Part shown: positions 26,905 through 35,432 of the stretch, one piece after another | How positions within the stretch are numbered: the stretch's first letter is position 1 | How the letters are laid out: each line of letters opens with the position of its first letter | Origin: GWE2-42-39 sp963662895 | GTDB taxonomy: Bacteria; Bacteroidota; Bacteroidia; Bacteroidales; Prolixibacteraceae | Assembly (NCBI GenBank): GCA_963662895.1 | Contig: OY759982.1 | Span: 2,852,001-2,916,000 of the forward strand | DNA length: 64,000 bases | Direction: 5' to 3' | Translations under genes and position numbers: made by a program | Notes under the pieces: generated by a model | What the model saw: the letters and a program-made list of their open reading frames with translations, nothing else | Told to the model about the DNA's origin: nothing | The model's database searches: none

Positions 26905-26934
26905 TTGTTAGACTAATCTAACTTTATATATTTG
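26905..26934 (+). promoter_or_regulatory. feo promoter with overlapping DtxR-type operator
   Basis: TTG at 26905-26907, a 19-base spacer and TATATTTG at 26927-26934 form a Bacteroidota promoter. The palindrome GTTAGACTAATCTAAC (26907-26922; arms GTTAGA/TCTAAC, 4-base centre) fills most of the spacer, resembling the DtxR/IdeR box TTAGGTTAGxCTAACCTAA. Metal-loaded regulator bound here would occlude polymerase. It lies 53-80 bp before the gene at 26987. Confidence 0.75.
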
Positions 26935-26986
26935 CATCATCTAATAATATTACATCAATTTTGTTTAACATTAAAAGAATAGAGCC

Positions 26987-28039
26987 ATGAAAACATTTTT
27001 TAATCCGACAATTGCGATACTGGTTGCTTTTCTTATAGCGGTACTGATCCTGTGGTTGTTTTGGCCTAAAAAAGGACTTGGTGCCCGAATATCAAAAATA
27101 AGCATGAACAACCGCCGGGTATTACTGGAAGACGCTCTCAAATTTTTGTATGATTGCGAATACAGGGGAATGGAATGCCAGAGCCATAATCTTGCAAAAA
27201 AATCAAACATTACCACAGATAAATCTGAAAAATTACTGGAACGGCTTCGGTCAATGGAATTGATTTATGAAAAAGACAAAAAATATCATCTGACCAATGC
27301 CGGGCGTTCTTATGCCTTGCGTGTGGTACGTATGCACCGGGTATGGGAACAGTACCTTGCCGATAAAACAGGACTAAAGCATACAGAATGGCATACAAGG
27401 GCCGATTACCTGGAGCACAAAGTGTCGGACGACGATATAAACAAACTTGCAGCACAACTTGGCAACCCGGTTTTCGATCCGCATGGAGATCCGATCCCTA
27501 CATCAGACGGCGAGTTACCTAAATATAAAGGGTGTCCTCTCAACGAGCTTAACGAAAGTGATATTGCCCGCATTATCCATATTGAAGATGAGCCGGTTGA
27601 GATATACAAACAATTAGTAGCCGAAGGTCTTTATCCCGGCATGCAGGTTTATATATTAAATGCTGAAAAAGAAAAAATCACCTTTGCTGCCGACGGAGAG
27701 GAACGTACACTAATTCCTCAATTTGCATCAGGAATAACGGTTGAGGTACTTACAGAAGAAAAATTTGCATCGGTAAAACAGAAACAACTTTCGTCGCTTA
27801 AAATTGGGGAAAAAGCAGAAATAACCGGGATCTCCCCCAATTGCAGGGGGCAACAGCGCCGGCGGTTGATGGATCTGGGTATTGTTCCGGGAAGCCGAAT
27901 TTCAGCGATCATGAAAAGCGCCTCGGGTGACCCTACAGGCTACCGGGTTATGGGAACAACCATTGGTATCCGCAAAAGCCAGGCCGACCTTATTTTTATT
28001 GAAAACAAAGAAAAAGAAAGCCATGAATATTCAAAATAA
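26987..28039 (+). CDS. Membrane-anchored DtxR-like regulator fused to FeoA
   Basis: The 350-residue protein is organised as follows. A membrane span lies at residues 6-26 (PTIAILVAFLIAVLILWLFW). A winged helix (about 42-105) follows, then a DtxR metal-binding domain with RMHRVWEQYL, EWHTRADYLEHK and LGNPVFDPHGDPIP. An SH3-like domain (about 190-250) comes next, and a FeoA domain (about 262-345: LKIGEKAEITGISPNCRGQQRRRLMDLGIVPGS). It combines the parts of a DtxR regulator with the FeoB partner FeoA, and its membrane tether would place it beside FeoB. It overlaps feoB by 17 bp. Whether it binds DNA or only senses metal for FeoB is open. Confidence 0.85.
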   Translation: MKTFFNPTIAILVAFLIAVLILWLFWPKKGLGARISKISMNNRRVLLEDALKFLYDCEYRGMECQSHNLAKKSNITTDKSEKLLERLRSMELIYEKDKKYHLTNAGRSYALRVVRMHRVWEQYLADKTGLKHTEWHTRADYLEHKVSDDDINKLAAQLGNPVFDPHGDPIPTSDGELPKYKGCPLNELNESDIARIIHIEDEPVEIYKQLVAEGLYPGMQVYILNAEKEKITFAADGEERTLIPQFASGITVEVLTEEKFASVKQKQLSSLKIGEKAEITGISPNCRGQQRRRLMDLGIVPGSRISAIMKSASGDPTGYRVMGTTIGIRKSQADLIFIENKEKESHEYSK

Positions 28040-30257
28040 TTGTGCAACATGCCCCATACACCACAAAGAAAATCTAACCCGGTTGGGTGTTGATATGGAA
28101 GATACCGATTTTGTGGTAACGCTGGCGGGGAACCCCAATACCGGAAAAAGTACGGTATTCAATAATCTGACAGGCTTAAGGCAGCACACCGGAAACTGGC
28201 CGGGGAAAACAGTAACCCGAGCCGAAGGTGGTTTTTCCTATAATGAAAAACGGTACAAAGTTGTCGATCTGCCGGGGACCTATTCGCTTCTGTCCACCAG
28301 TACCGACGAAGAAGTGGCACGCGATTTCATTTTGTTTGGGCGCCCGGACGTTACGGTAATCGTTGCCGACGCAACCAGGCTGGAACGGAACCTGAACCTG
28401 ACACTACAGATTCTTGAGATCACCGAACGGGCAATCCTCTGCCTGAACCTGATGGACGAAGCCAAACGGAATGACATAGAAATTAATATACGCGCCCTGT
28501 CCAGGGAACTGGGAATTCCGGTGATTGCCACATCAGCCCGCCGCCGGCAAGGGATGCAGGAACTCCTGTCCGCCATCGAAGAGGTAGCTTCGGGCAAATA
28601 TGTTTGTAAACCGCGACGGATAATAAAACAACCGGCTAAATTAAAACATGCAGTATCGGTCATCGCCGAAAAGCTAAACGAACAATTTTCCGATCTACCT
28701 AACATTAACTGGGTAGCTCTTCGCTTGCTCGAAGGCGACCAAAGTATTATCGATGCCATCCGCTCCGGGGAACTGGGGCTTCTGAAGCAAGACCTTCCTT
28801 CAGCCAAAGCCAGGGAAAAAGAAGCCCTATCCGGAGAACAAAAAGATAGGGATAATTTGTTGTCGGCAGCCAACGCCGTACGATGGGAACAGGACATTGA
28901 TTTCCACGATACCGTTATTGAATCGATCTACGAAAACGCTTCGGAAATAGCAAAAAAGACCGTTTCCCTGAAAGGCGAAAAACCGGCATACAGTCTCGAT
29001 ATAAAAATAGACAAAATCGTAACAGGCAAATGGTTGGGTTTTCCGATCATGTTCCTCCTATTAGCCGGTGTTTTTTGGCTGACCGTCTCGGGAGCTAATT
29101 ATCCGTCGGGACTGCTGGCGTCGGTTTTAATAGACAAAGTTCATCCATTGCTAAAAGAATTTGCCTCTTCTGTAAATACGCCCTGGTGGTTAAGCGGTGT
29201 TTTACTCGATGGCGCTTATCTGTCTATGGCTTGGGTTATTTCGGTGATGCTGCCCCCGATGGCTATCTTTTTCCCGCTTTTTACTTTACTGGAAGATCTG
29301 GGTTATTTACCCCGGGTTGCATTCAATATGGACAAAATATTCCGTAAGGCCGGGGCACACGGGAAACAGGCGCTAACCCTCAGCATGGGCTTCGGCTGTA
29401 ATGCCGCCGGGGTCATCGCAGCACGAGTGATCGACAGTCCCAGGGAACGACTGATCGCAATTATAACCAATAACTTTTCGCTTTGTAACGGACGATGGCC
29501 CACTCAAATATTGATTGCCTCTGTTTTTATTGGCAGTGCTGTTCCTGCCCATTTGGCAGGACTGATTTCAGCAGGCGCAGTGGTGGCTATTGCTGTATTG
29601 GGTATTTTTTTAAGCCTGGTCGTTTCGTGGGCGCTAAGTAATTCGGTACTCCGGGGCGAAGCTTCGGCCTTTAGCCTCGAATTGCCGCCGTATCGTCCTC
29701 CCCGGATTTTGCAAACCCTCTACACATCGCTCATCGATCGTACCATTTTCGTACTTTGGCGCGCCATTATTTTTGCAGTGCCCGCAGGTATTGTAATCTG
29801 GCTGGTTGCCAACGTCAAAATAGACGGGCTAAGCCTGGCCGGATACTTTATCGACTGGAGTAACCCGTTTGCCCTTATATTCGGACTTAACGGTGTAATT
29901 CTCCTTGCTTACATTATTGCGATCCCCGCCAATGAAATTGTGATACCAACCATCCTGATGCTGACTGTATTATCAGCGGGATTAACGGATTTTGGAAACG
30001 GCGCCGGGGTCATGTTTGAAATGGATTCGGCCAACGGGACAGAAGAAATACTCCGTGCCGGGGGATGGACTCTGCTTACAGGTGTCAATCTAATGCTGTT
30101 CAGTCTGTTACACAACCCATGCTCAACAACAATTTATACTATTTATAAAGAAACAAAAAGTGTAAAATGGACCTTGGTATCTACCTTTCTACCCATTTTA
30201 CTTGGTTTTATGGTTTGTTTTATCACCACACAAATTTGGTTAATGTTACACGGATAA
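28023..30257 (+). CDS. feoB: Ferrous iron transporter FeoB
   Basis: The protein has 744 residues from the ATG at 28023 (MNIQNNCATCPIHHKENL); the longer frame from 27927 reads through the preceding gene. The N-terminal G-domain shows G1 GNPNTGKST, G3 VDLPGTYSL and G4 NLMDEA. It is followed by the helical GDI region and a membrane part with two Gate motifs (PRVAFNMDKIFRKAGAHGK with SMGFGCNAAGV, and LLHNPCSTT). It imports Fe(II) across the inner membrane. A CATCPIH motif at the extreme N-terminus might bind metal. It is translationally coupled to the DtxR-FeoA gene and regulated through the operator at 26907. Confidence 0.95.
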   Translation: MNIQNNCATCPIHHKENLTRLGVDMEDTDFVVTLAGNPNTGKSTVFNNLTGLRQHTGNWPGKTVTRAEGGFSYNEKRYKVVDLPGTYSLLSTSTDEEVARDFILFGRPDVTVIVADATRLERNLNLTLQILEITERAILCLNLMDEAKRNDIEINIRALSRELGIPVIATSARRRQGMQELLSAIEEVASGKYVCKPRRIIKQPAKLKHAVSVIAEKLNEQFSDLPNINWVALRLLEGDQSIIDAIRSGELGLLKQDLPSAKAREKEALSGEQKDRDNLLSAANAVRWEQDIDFHDTVIESIYENASEIAKKTVSLKGEKPAYSLDIKIDKIVTGKWLGFPIMFLLLAGVFWLTVSGANYPSGLLASVLIDKVHPLLKEFASSVNTPWWLSGVLLDGAYLSMAWVISVMLPPMAIFFPLFTLLEDLGYLPRVAFNMDKIFRKAGAHGKQALTLSMGFGCNAAGVIAARVIDSPRERLIAIITNNFSLCNGRWPTQILIASVFIGSAVPAHLAGLISAGAVVAIAVLGIFLSLVVSWALSNSVLRGEASAFSLELPPYRPPRILQTLYTSLIDRTIFVLWRAIIFAVPAGIVIWLVANVKIDGLSLAGYFIDWSNPFALIFGLNGVILLAYIIAIPANEIVIPTILMLTVLSAGLTDFGNGAGVMFEMDSANGTEEILRAGGWTLLTGVNLMLFSLLHNPCSTTIYTIYKETKSVKWTLVSTFLPILLGFMVCFITTQIWLMLHG

Positions 30258-30366
30258 TGCACAGAAAAGGATGATGGAACAATGCCCTATCATTAAAATA
30301 TTAAATTTTAGATAATATCTTATATCCCTGAAATTATATATTAAAATAATTCCTTCCTTAGTAATA

Positions 30367-30735
30367 ATGAAGACAACATTCTTAAATAAAATAAAAAAAC
30401 TGGTAGCAGGGTTACTGGTGATTTTGATGGGAATGCTCATTGTAAACAATGTTGTTTTTATTCATGCTCATAAACTGAGCAATGGAAAAATCCTGATCCA
30501 CGCACACCCTTATAACAAAAGCAAAGATCCGGCGCCATTAAAAAAACACAGCCATACAGTAAACGGGTTATTTCAAATTTCGTATTTTCAGCTTCTCTTC
30601 TTTGTTCCTTTACTACGAATTATCAACATTCTGCAGGAAAAACATACAAACAAATTCTTCTATAAAACTCATTCTGTTCACCCCATTTTTTATTTCAGGT
30701 TAAAAGGCAGGGACCCCCCGTTTTTATCCTGTTAA
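30367..30735 (+). CDS. Small His-rich membrane protein
   Basis: The 122-residue protein has an N-terminal membrane span or signal (about 11-33: LVAGLLVILMGMLIVNNVVF). A short exposed stretch rich in His follows (IHAHKLSNGKILIHAHPY, KKHSHT), then a second hydrophobic span (about 70-90). It precedes a TonB receptor by 300 bp. His clusters of this sort suggest metal binding, and similar small proteins often precede metal-related TonB receptors in Bacteroidota (recalled, not checked). I assign no specific function. Confidence 0.7.
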   Translation: MKTTFLNKIKKLVAGLLVILMGMLIVNNVVFIHAHKLSNGKILIHAHPYNKSKDPAPLKKHSHTVNGLFQISYFQLLFFVPLLRIINILQEKHTNKFFYKTHSVHPIFYFRLKGRDPPFLSC

Positions 30736-31034
30736 TATTAATTCCGAATTCGAAAAGATATGTACAAAGAATAGCCTTTGCAGGGAAACCTCTCCCTCCG
30801 GCAACCGGATTACTTCTCTTGTCAGGGAAACACCCCCTCCCTGCTTGAAGCAGAACTCCCCCTTGTCAGAGAGAAAATTTGGGCCTGTGCAGGAAAGAAA
30901 GGCAAGGAGCAGTGGGTAGAGGCAAACAACAGGGAGCCTTGAAGATGGCTTGGATAAGCCCGAAAGGTTACCCTGTTCATAACGCCGGGTGAAACCCGGT
31001 GAGAAAATAACACATAATAAAAAGAATAAACGCA
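30736..31034. other. Leader region before the TonB receptor
   Basis: These ~300 non-coding bases contain two copies of CTTGTCAG (near 30818 and 30863) and a hairpin CCGGGT-GAA-ACCCGG at 30985-30999, 36 bp before the receptor ATG. The purine-rich 30890-30960 part could form extensive RNA structure, but it does not match a riboswitch class I can name. Confidence 0.4.
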
Positions 31035-33458
31035 ATGAAAAAAATACTACTTATTACGATTATGTTTCTGACAATCATAACGATCGGGAACGCACAAAAA
31101 AAGAATACAGATGCCAATGTCATCGGGGATGTACAGTGTGAAGGAGAACACGTTCCGTTTATCAATGTTACAGTTGACGGGACAACACTCGGCACAGCCA
31201 CCGATGCAACCGGCCATTTTCAGTTAATTAACCTTCCCGTTGGCAATTTACCCATACGTGCCAGCGGCATCGGGTACAAAAGCGTCTCAAAAAAAGTAAA
31301 AACAGAAGCTGATAAAACCATAGAAATAAAATTCAAGATTGAAAAAGATGTATTGAATATTGAAAGCGTGGTAGTTACTGCCGACCGGAACCAGACTAAC
31401 AGGGCGGAAGCGCCTGTTATTGTCACATCTATTTCGCCCCGGTTAATGAGTTGTACCCAATCGGTAAATGTTTACGAGGGCTTGAATTTCACCCCCGGGT
31501 TACGTACCGAAACCAACTGCCAGAATTGCGGTTTTAGCCAGTTGAGAATGAACGGCATGGAAGGAAAATACACACAGATATTAATAAACAGCCGGCCTGT
31601 ATTTAGTGGATTAACAGGCGTTTACGGACTCGAAATTATCCCCGTCAACATGATAGAACGCATGGAAGTTATCAGAGGCGGAGGTTCTGCCCTTTTTGGA
31701 GGAAATGCCATTGCAGGAACGGTAAACCTGATTACCAAAGAACCCAACCACAACTCGTTCAACATCGACGGACGGGTAGGTACAGTCAATGTAGGTGGCG
31801 ACAACGGCTCTTCAACAAGTACCGACGGTCAATTGAACCTAAATGCCTCAATCGTTAACGACAGCCGGAAATCAGGGGGATATATATACACAACGCTACG
31901 CAACCGGGGTGCTTACGATGCCAATGGCGATGATTTCAGTGAAAATGTTGAACTGAAAAACACAACTTTCGGTTTTAATACCTATCATAAACCTGGGGAC
32001 AAAAGCAAAATATCTCTTGATGGGTACCGCATCAGCGAATTCCGTCGCGGGGGCAACAAACTGGACTATCTTCCCCACGAAGCCGATATAGCAGAACAAC
32101 TTGACCACCTGATCACCGGCGGTAACCTTGCGTATGATGCATTCCTTAACGGCAATTACGATAAAATATCAGCCTATGTGTCGGCACAGCATGTCAACCG
32201 CAAATCGTATTATGGAGCCCAACAAGACCCTGATGCTTACGGACACACAAAAAATATAACGTCCTCTGCAGGGTTGAATTATACCTTGAATTCATCCTCG
32301 TTCCTGTTTGCCCCTTCTTCAACTATCTTTGGGATTGACAATACATGTGATTACCTGAAAGATATAAAACTCGGAGCCAACGGAAACGATAATACAATAC
32401 TAACCAAACAGTATGTAACCACATTGGGTACTTATGTCCAGCACGATTGGAAGTCAGCAAAGGTAAATCTCTCACTTGGACTGCGTTACGATTATTATTG
32501 GGTAAAAGACAAAGAAAGTGACAACGGCGATTTAGACGACGGTGTTTTTGCCCCAAGAGTAAGTGTAATGTACAAATTCACGCAAGGCCTGCGTTTCCGG
32601 GTCGGCTATGCAAGAGGCTACCGTGCGCCACAGGTTTTCGACGAAGACCTTCATATCGACCTCGTAAATGCCAAACGTGTTGAAACATTAAACTCAGACA
32701 ACCTGAAACAGGAAACATCGAATGCTTTTACGGCTTCCATGAATTCTGTTTTCAAAATAAAAAATGCCTTAAATGAAGTTTTGGTTGAAGGTTTCTATAC
32801 ACGCCTGGAAAACCCATTCTCAAATATATATGACGAATATGAGGATAAGCCGGGAGATTATTATTACCTGCGGGTAAATGCCGAAGACGGAGCTTATGTT
32901 GCGGGGACAAACGTTGAATGGAAATCATTGCTTTCTAAACATTTAGAAACACAATTGGGTTTTACCGTTCAAACCAGCCATTTTGAAGAAGCTCAAGGCT
33001 GGGGAGAAGAAGAGGCCAGTGTCTCAAAAGACTTTATGCGCACACCGGATTGCTATGGTTACGCAACCATTATCTGGAAGCCTGTTAAAAACTTTGCAAC
33101 CACGCTTTCCTTTAATTACACCGGCTCTATGAAGATACCACATATGGGTTTAACCCCTGATGATGCAGAAACTCCTGAGGAAGCACAGGCAATGAAAGAA
33201 GCAATTGCAAAAGGCTACGTAATAGAAGGTGAAAAATTAGAAGAATCTGATGGGTTCCTGGTAACAAATTTATTATTGTCGTACGATATTCCTATAAGCA
33301 ACGAGACAAAAGTACAGTTCTACGCCGGAGTAAAAAATCTTTTCAACCAGATACAAGATGATTACGACAAAGGAATTTACCGCGATGCCGGTTACATTTA
33401 TGGCCCGTTGCAACCCCGGACAATCAACTTTGGTATTAAGTTCGGGAACCTGTTTTAA
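31035..33458 (+). CDS. TonB-dependent outer-membrane receptor with CxxC in the plug
   Basis: The 807-residue protein has a signal peptide (about 1-20, ending GNAQ) and a carboxypeptidase-regulatory-like domain (about 28-110). A plug domain follows (about 120-235) with TNCQNCGFSQLRMNG, MERMEVIRGGGSALFGGNAI and AGTVNLITKEP, and then a 22-strand barrel ending RTINFGIKFGNLF. The Cys-x-x-Cys in the plug is distinctive and may bind a metal or form a disulfide. Between feo genes and metal genes, with a His-rich small protein before it, a metal or metal-complex ligand is likely. No SusD partner is present, so it is not a glycan receptor. Confidence 0.9.
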   Translation: MKKILLITIMFLTIITIGNAQKKNTDANVIGDVQCEGEHVPFINVTVDGTTLGTATDATGHFQLINLPVGNLPIRASGIGYKSVSKKVKTEADKTIEIKFKIEKDVLNIESVVVTADRNQTNRAEAPVIVTSISPRLMSCTQSVNVYEGLNFTPGLRTETNCQNCGFSQLRMNGMEGKYTQILINSRPVFSGLTGVYGLEIIPVNMIERMEVIRGGGSALFGGNAIAGTVNLITKEPNHNSFNIDGRVGTVNVGGDNGSSTSTDGQLNLNASIVNDSRKSGGYIYTTLRNRGAYDANGDDFSENVELKNTTFGFNTYHKPGDKSKISLDGYRISEFRRGGNKLDYLPHEADIAEQLDHLITGGNLAYDAFLNGNYDKISAYVSAQHVNRKSYYGAQQDPDAYGHTKNITSSAGLNYTLNSSSFLFAPSSTIFGIDNTCDYLKDIKLGANGNDNTILTKQYVTTLGTYVQHDWKSAKVNLSLGLRYDYYWVKDKESDNGDLDDGVFAPRVSVMYKFTQGLRFRVGYARGYRAPQVFDEDLHIDLVNAKRVETLNSDNLKQETSNAFTASMNSVFKIKNALNEVLVEGFYTRLENPFSNIYDEYEDKPGDYYYLRVNAEDGAYVAGTNVEWKSLLSKHLETQLGFTVQTSHFEEAQGWGEEEASVSKDFMRTPDCYGYATIIWKPVKNFATTLSFNYTGSMKIPHMGLTPDDAETPEEAQAMKEAIAKGYVIEGEKLEESDGFLVTNLLLSYDIPISNETKVQFYAGVKNLFNQIQDDYDKGIYRDAGYIYGPLQPRTINFGIKFGNLF

Positions 33459-33467
33459 CTAACAGAA

Positions 33468-33514
33468 AAGGTGCCTTTAAAAGTTGATGCTTTTACTGAG
33501 GCACCTTCTCTTTT
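33468..33514 (+). terminator. Intrinsic terminator after the TonB receptor
   Basis: AAGGTGCCT (33468-33476) pairs with AGGCACCTT (33499-33507); an inner pairing AAAAG/CTTTT extends the stem, followed by CTCTTTT. It begins 10 bp after the stop. It is in a position to serve both this gene and the convergent gpmA. Confidence 0.85.
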
Positions 33515-33550
33515 ATGTTCTACTGCCACTATTTGTCTTCCTTCAACGGT

Positions 33551-34222
33551 TTACTTTCTGATCAAATTTCCATTTTCATATTCATAAAAAAGTGGTTTAC
33601 CTGTTGGTATTTCCAGGCTGAGTACGCCTTCTTTTGTCAGATTTTCAATAAACATAACAATGGAACGCAGACTGTTGCCGTGAGCCGAGATCAGAACATT
33701 GTTTCCCCTTTCCAATTGAGGGATTATATTTTCCCTGAAAAAAGGAATGGTCCGTTCTGCAGTATCTTTCAGGCATTCGCCGTTTGGAGGCGGGACATCA
33801 TAGCTGCGACGCCATTGGTGTACCTGCTCTGCGCCGTATTCTTTAGCTGTTTCAGCTTTGTTTTTTCCCTGCAGTTCGCCGTAATACCGTTCATTCAAAT
33901 GCCAGTCCTGATACACCGGAATAATACTTTTTCCCATTTCATCACTATAGATGGTTGTCCAGTCCTTCATTTTCCCTTCGTTGTGGATAACCACAGGAGT
34001 TTTGTCGCTTTTGTTTTGTGCAAGTGCCAGCATTGCTGTTTCAATAGCCCGGACCTGCACTGAGGTAAATACGACATCAAATTTTATGTCGGACAATTGT
34101 TCCCCGGCTTTTACCGCTTCAATAACCCCGTTTGAAGAAAGCGGTACGTCAACCCAACCGGTAAATACATTCTTTTTGTTCCAGACCGATTCCCCGTGTC
34201 TGACTAAAACTAATTTTGCCAT
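33551..34222 (-). CDS. gpmA: 2,3-bisphosphoglycerate-dependent phosphoglycerate mutase
   Basis: The 223-residue protein has the histidine-phosphatase signature LVLVRHGESVWN (phospho-His) and the second catalytic His in VLISAHGNSLRS. NERYYGELQGKNKAET and RRSYDVPPP are typical of dPGM. It interconverts 3- and 2-phosphoglycerate in glycolysis and gluconeogenesis. It is slightly shorter than the ~248-residue E. coli enzyme at the C-terminal tail. It lies before the aldolase gene's reading end, with a 131-bp gap, so it may form a glycolytic pair with it. Confidence 0.93.
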   Translation of the reverse strand: MAKLVLVRHGESVWNKKNVFTGWVDVPLSSNGVIEAVKAGEQLSDIKFDVVFTSVQVRAIETAMLALAQNKSDKTPVVIHNEGKMKDWTTIYSDEMGKSIIPVYQDWHLNERYYGELQGKNKAETAKEYGAEQVHQWRRSYDVPPPNGECLKDTAERTIPFFRENIIPQLERGNNVLISAHGNSLRSIVMFIENLTKEGVLSLEIPTGKPLFYEYENGNLIRK

Positions 34223-34353
34223 AATTTAGTTATAAGTTTAAAGTTAAAAGACAGAAGACAAGAGACAAGAGATAAGAGACAAAAAGTTGATGTATTTCTG
34301 CAAATGCTGTTTCTTTTTACTTCCATCTTTCGTCTTCTGTCTTCTGTCAGATA

Positions 34354-35421
34354 TTAAGCAACCGTAATGGTTTGGTCTAAATACACTGACTGAACAGCTT
34401 CAATAATAGAGACTCCTTCTTCAAATGGTTTCTGGAAGGCTTTCCGTCCCAGGATCAATCCGCTTCCGCCGGCACGTTTGTTGATGACAGCAGTCCGCAC
34501 AGCAGCGGCCATATCGTTTTTGCCTGAAGCACCGCCCGAGTTAATTAAAGGTATCCGTCCTGCATAATTGTTCATCAACTGGTAACGGGCTAAATCAATG
34601 GGGTTGTCAGAACATAATTCGGTATAGATCCGCTCGTCGTATTTACCGAATTTGTTTCCATCAGCATTCATGGCTTTGTAGCCCCCATTATTCTCTGGCA
34701 GTTTTTGTTTTATGATATCGGCTTCGATGGTAACGCCAAGATGGTTAGCCTGCCCGGTAAGGTCGGCTGATACATGATAATCCTTATCTTTCTTAAAATC
34801 GCTGTTCCGAAGGTAACACCAAAGAATAGTGAATAACCCTTTTTGATGGGCATAAGCAAATACTTTACTGATCTCTACAATTTGCCGTCCGGATTCGGGC
34901 GAACCAAAATAAATCGTAGCGCCTACCCCTGCAGCACCCATTTCATACGCCTGGTCAACAGCACCAAAAAGAATCTGATCGAAAGTATTGGGAGAAGTGA
35001 GCAACTCATTATGGTTCAGTTTCACAATAAACGGGATTTTATGGGCATACTTACGCGAAACGATCCCAAGTACCCCCAAGGTAGAAGCCACCCCGTTACA
35101 ACCGGCAGAGATAGCCAGTTTTACAATATTTTCCGCATCGAAATACAGCGGGTTTTTGGCAAATGAAGCTGCTGCCGAATGCTCTATCCCCTGGTCAACC
35201 GGCAGGATTGAAAGGTAGCCGGTACCTGCCAGGTGCCCTGAATGATACAACCGGTTTAAATTTCCCAACACCCGGTTATTACGGTCAGCCCACATAAAAA
35301 CTTTATCAACCATTTCTTTTTCAGGAATGGTTATTGCGTCCTTCTTTATTTTTGGAGATGAAAAATCGAGCAATGATCCATCAGTCCCCAATAGTTCCTG
35401 AATTTGTTTTGTTTGTAACAT
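34354..35421 (-). CDS. fbaB: Class I fructose-bisphosphate aldolase (DhnA/FbaB type)
   Basis: The 355-residue protein is of the archaeal/DhnA type of Schiff-base aldolase. Seen are YLSILPVDQGIEHSA, the Lys-bearing strand PFIVKLNHNELL, GAAGVGATIYFGS and the phosphate-binding end LINSGGASGKNDM with GGSGLILGRKAFQKP. It cleaves fructose 1,6-bisphosphate. The start lies 12 bp after the CDF gene's reading end (35433), on the same strand, so co-transcription with the metal exporter gene is possible. Confidence 0.93.
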   Translation of the reverse strand: MLQTKQIQELLGTDGSLLDFSSPKIKKDAITIPEKEMVDKVFMWADRNNRVLGNLNRLYHSGHLAGTGYLSILPVDQGIEHSAAASFAKNPLYFDAENIVKLAISAGCNGVASTLGVLGIVSRKYAHKIPFIVKLNHNELLTSPNTFDQILFGAVDQAYEMGAAGVGATIYFGSPESGRQIVEISKVFAYAHQKGLFTILWCYLRNSDFKKDKDYHVSADLTGQANHLGVTIEADIIKQKLPENNGGYKAMNADGNKFGKYDERIYTELCSDNPIDLARYQLMNNYAGRIPLINSGGASGKNDMAAAVRTAVINKRAGGSGLILGRKAFQKPFEEGVSIIEAVQSVYLDQTITVA

Positions 35422-35432
35422 GCTTTTTATTT

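Noticed and set aside
27927..28022. N-terminal extension of FeoB
   Set aside because: These 32 codons read the DtxR-FeoA gene in another frame; the natural FeoB start is the ATG at 28023.
30975..31010. Cobalamin riboswitch, suggested by CGGGTGAAACCCGG
   Set aside because: The GCCACTG box and the remaining conserved elements are not found; a plain hairpin is the safer call.
34238..34345. CRISPR-like array from the GAGACAAGAGATAAGAGAC stretch
   Set aside because: It is simple purine-rich low-complexity sequence without spacers or consistent repeat units.
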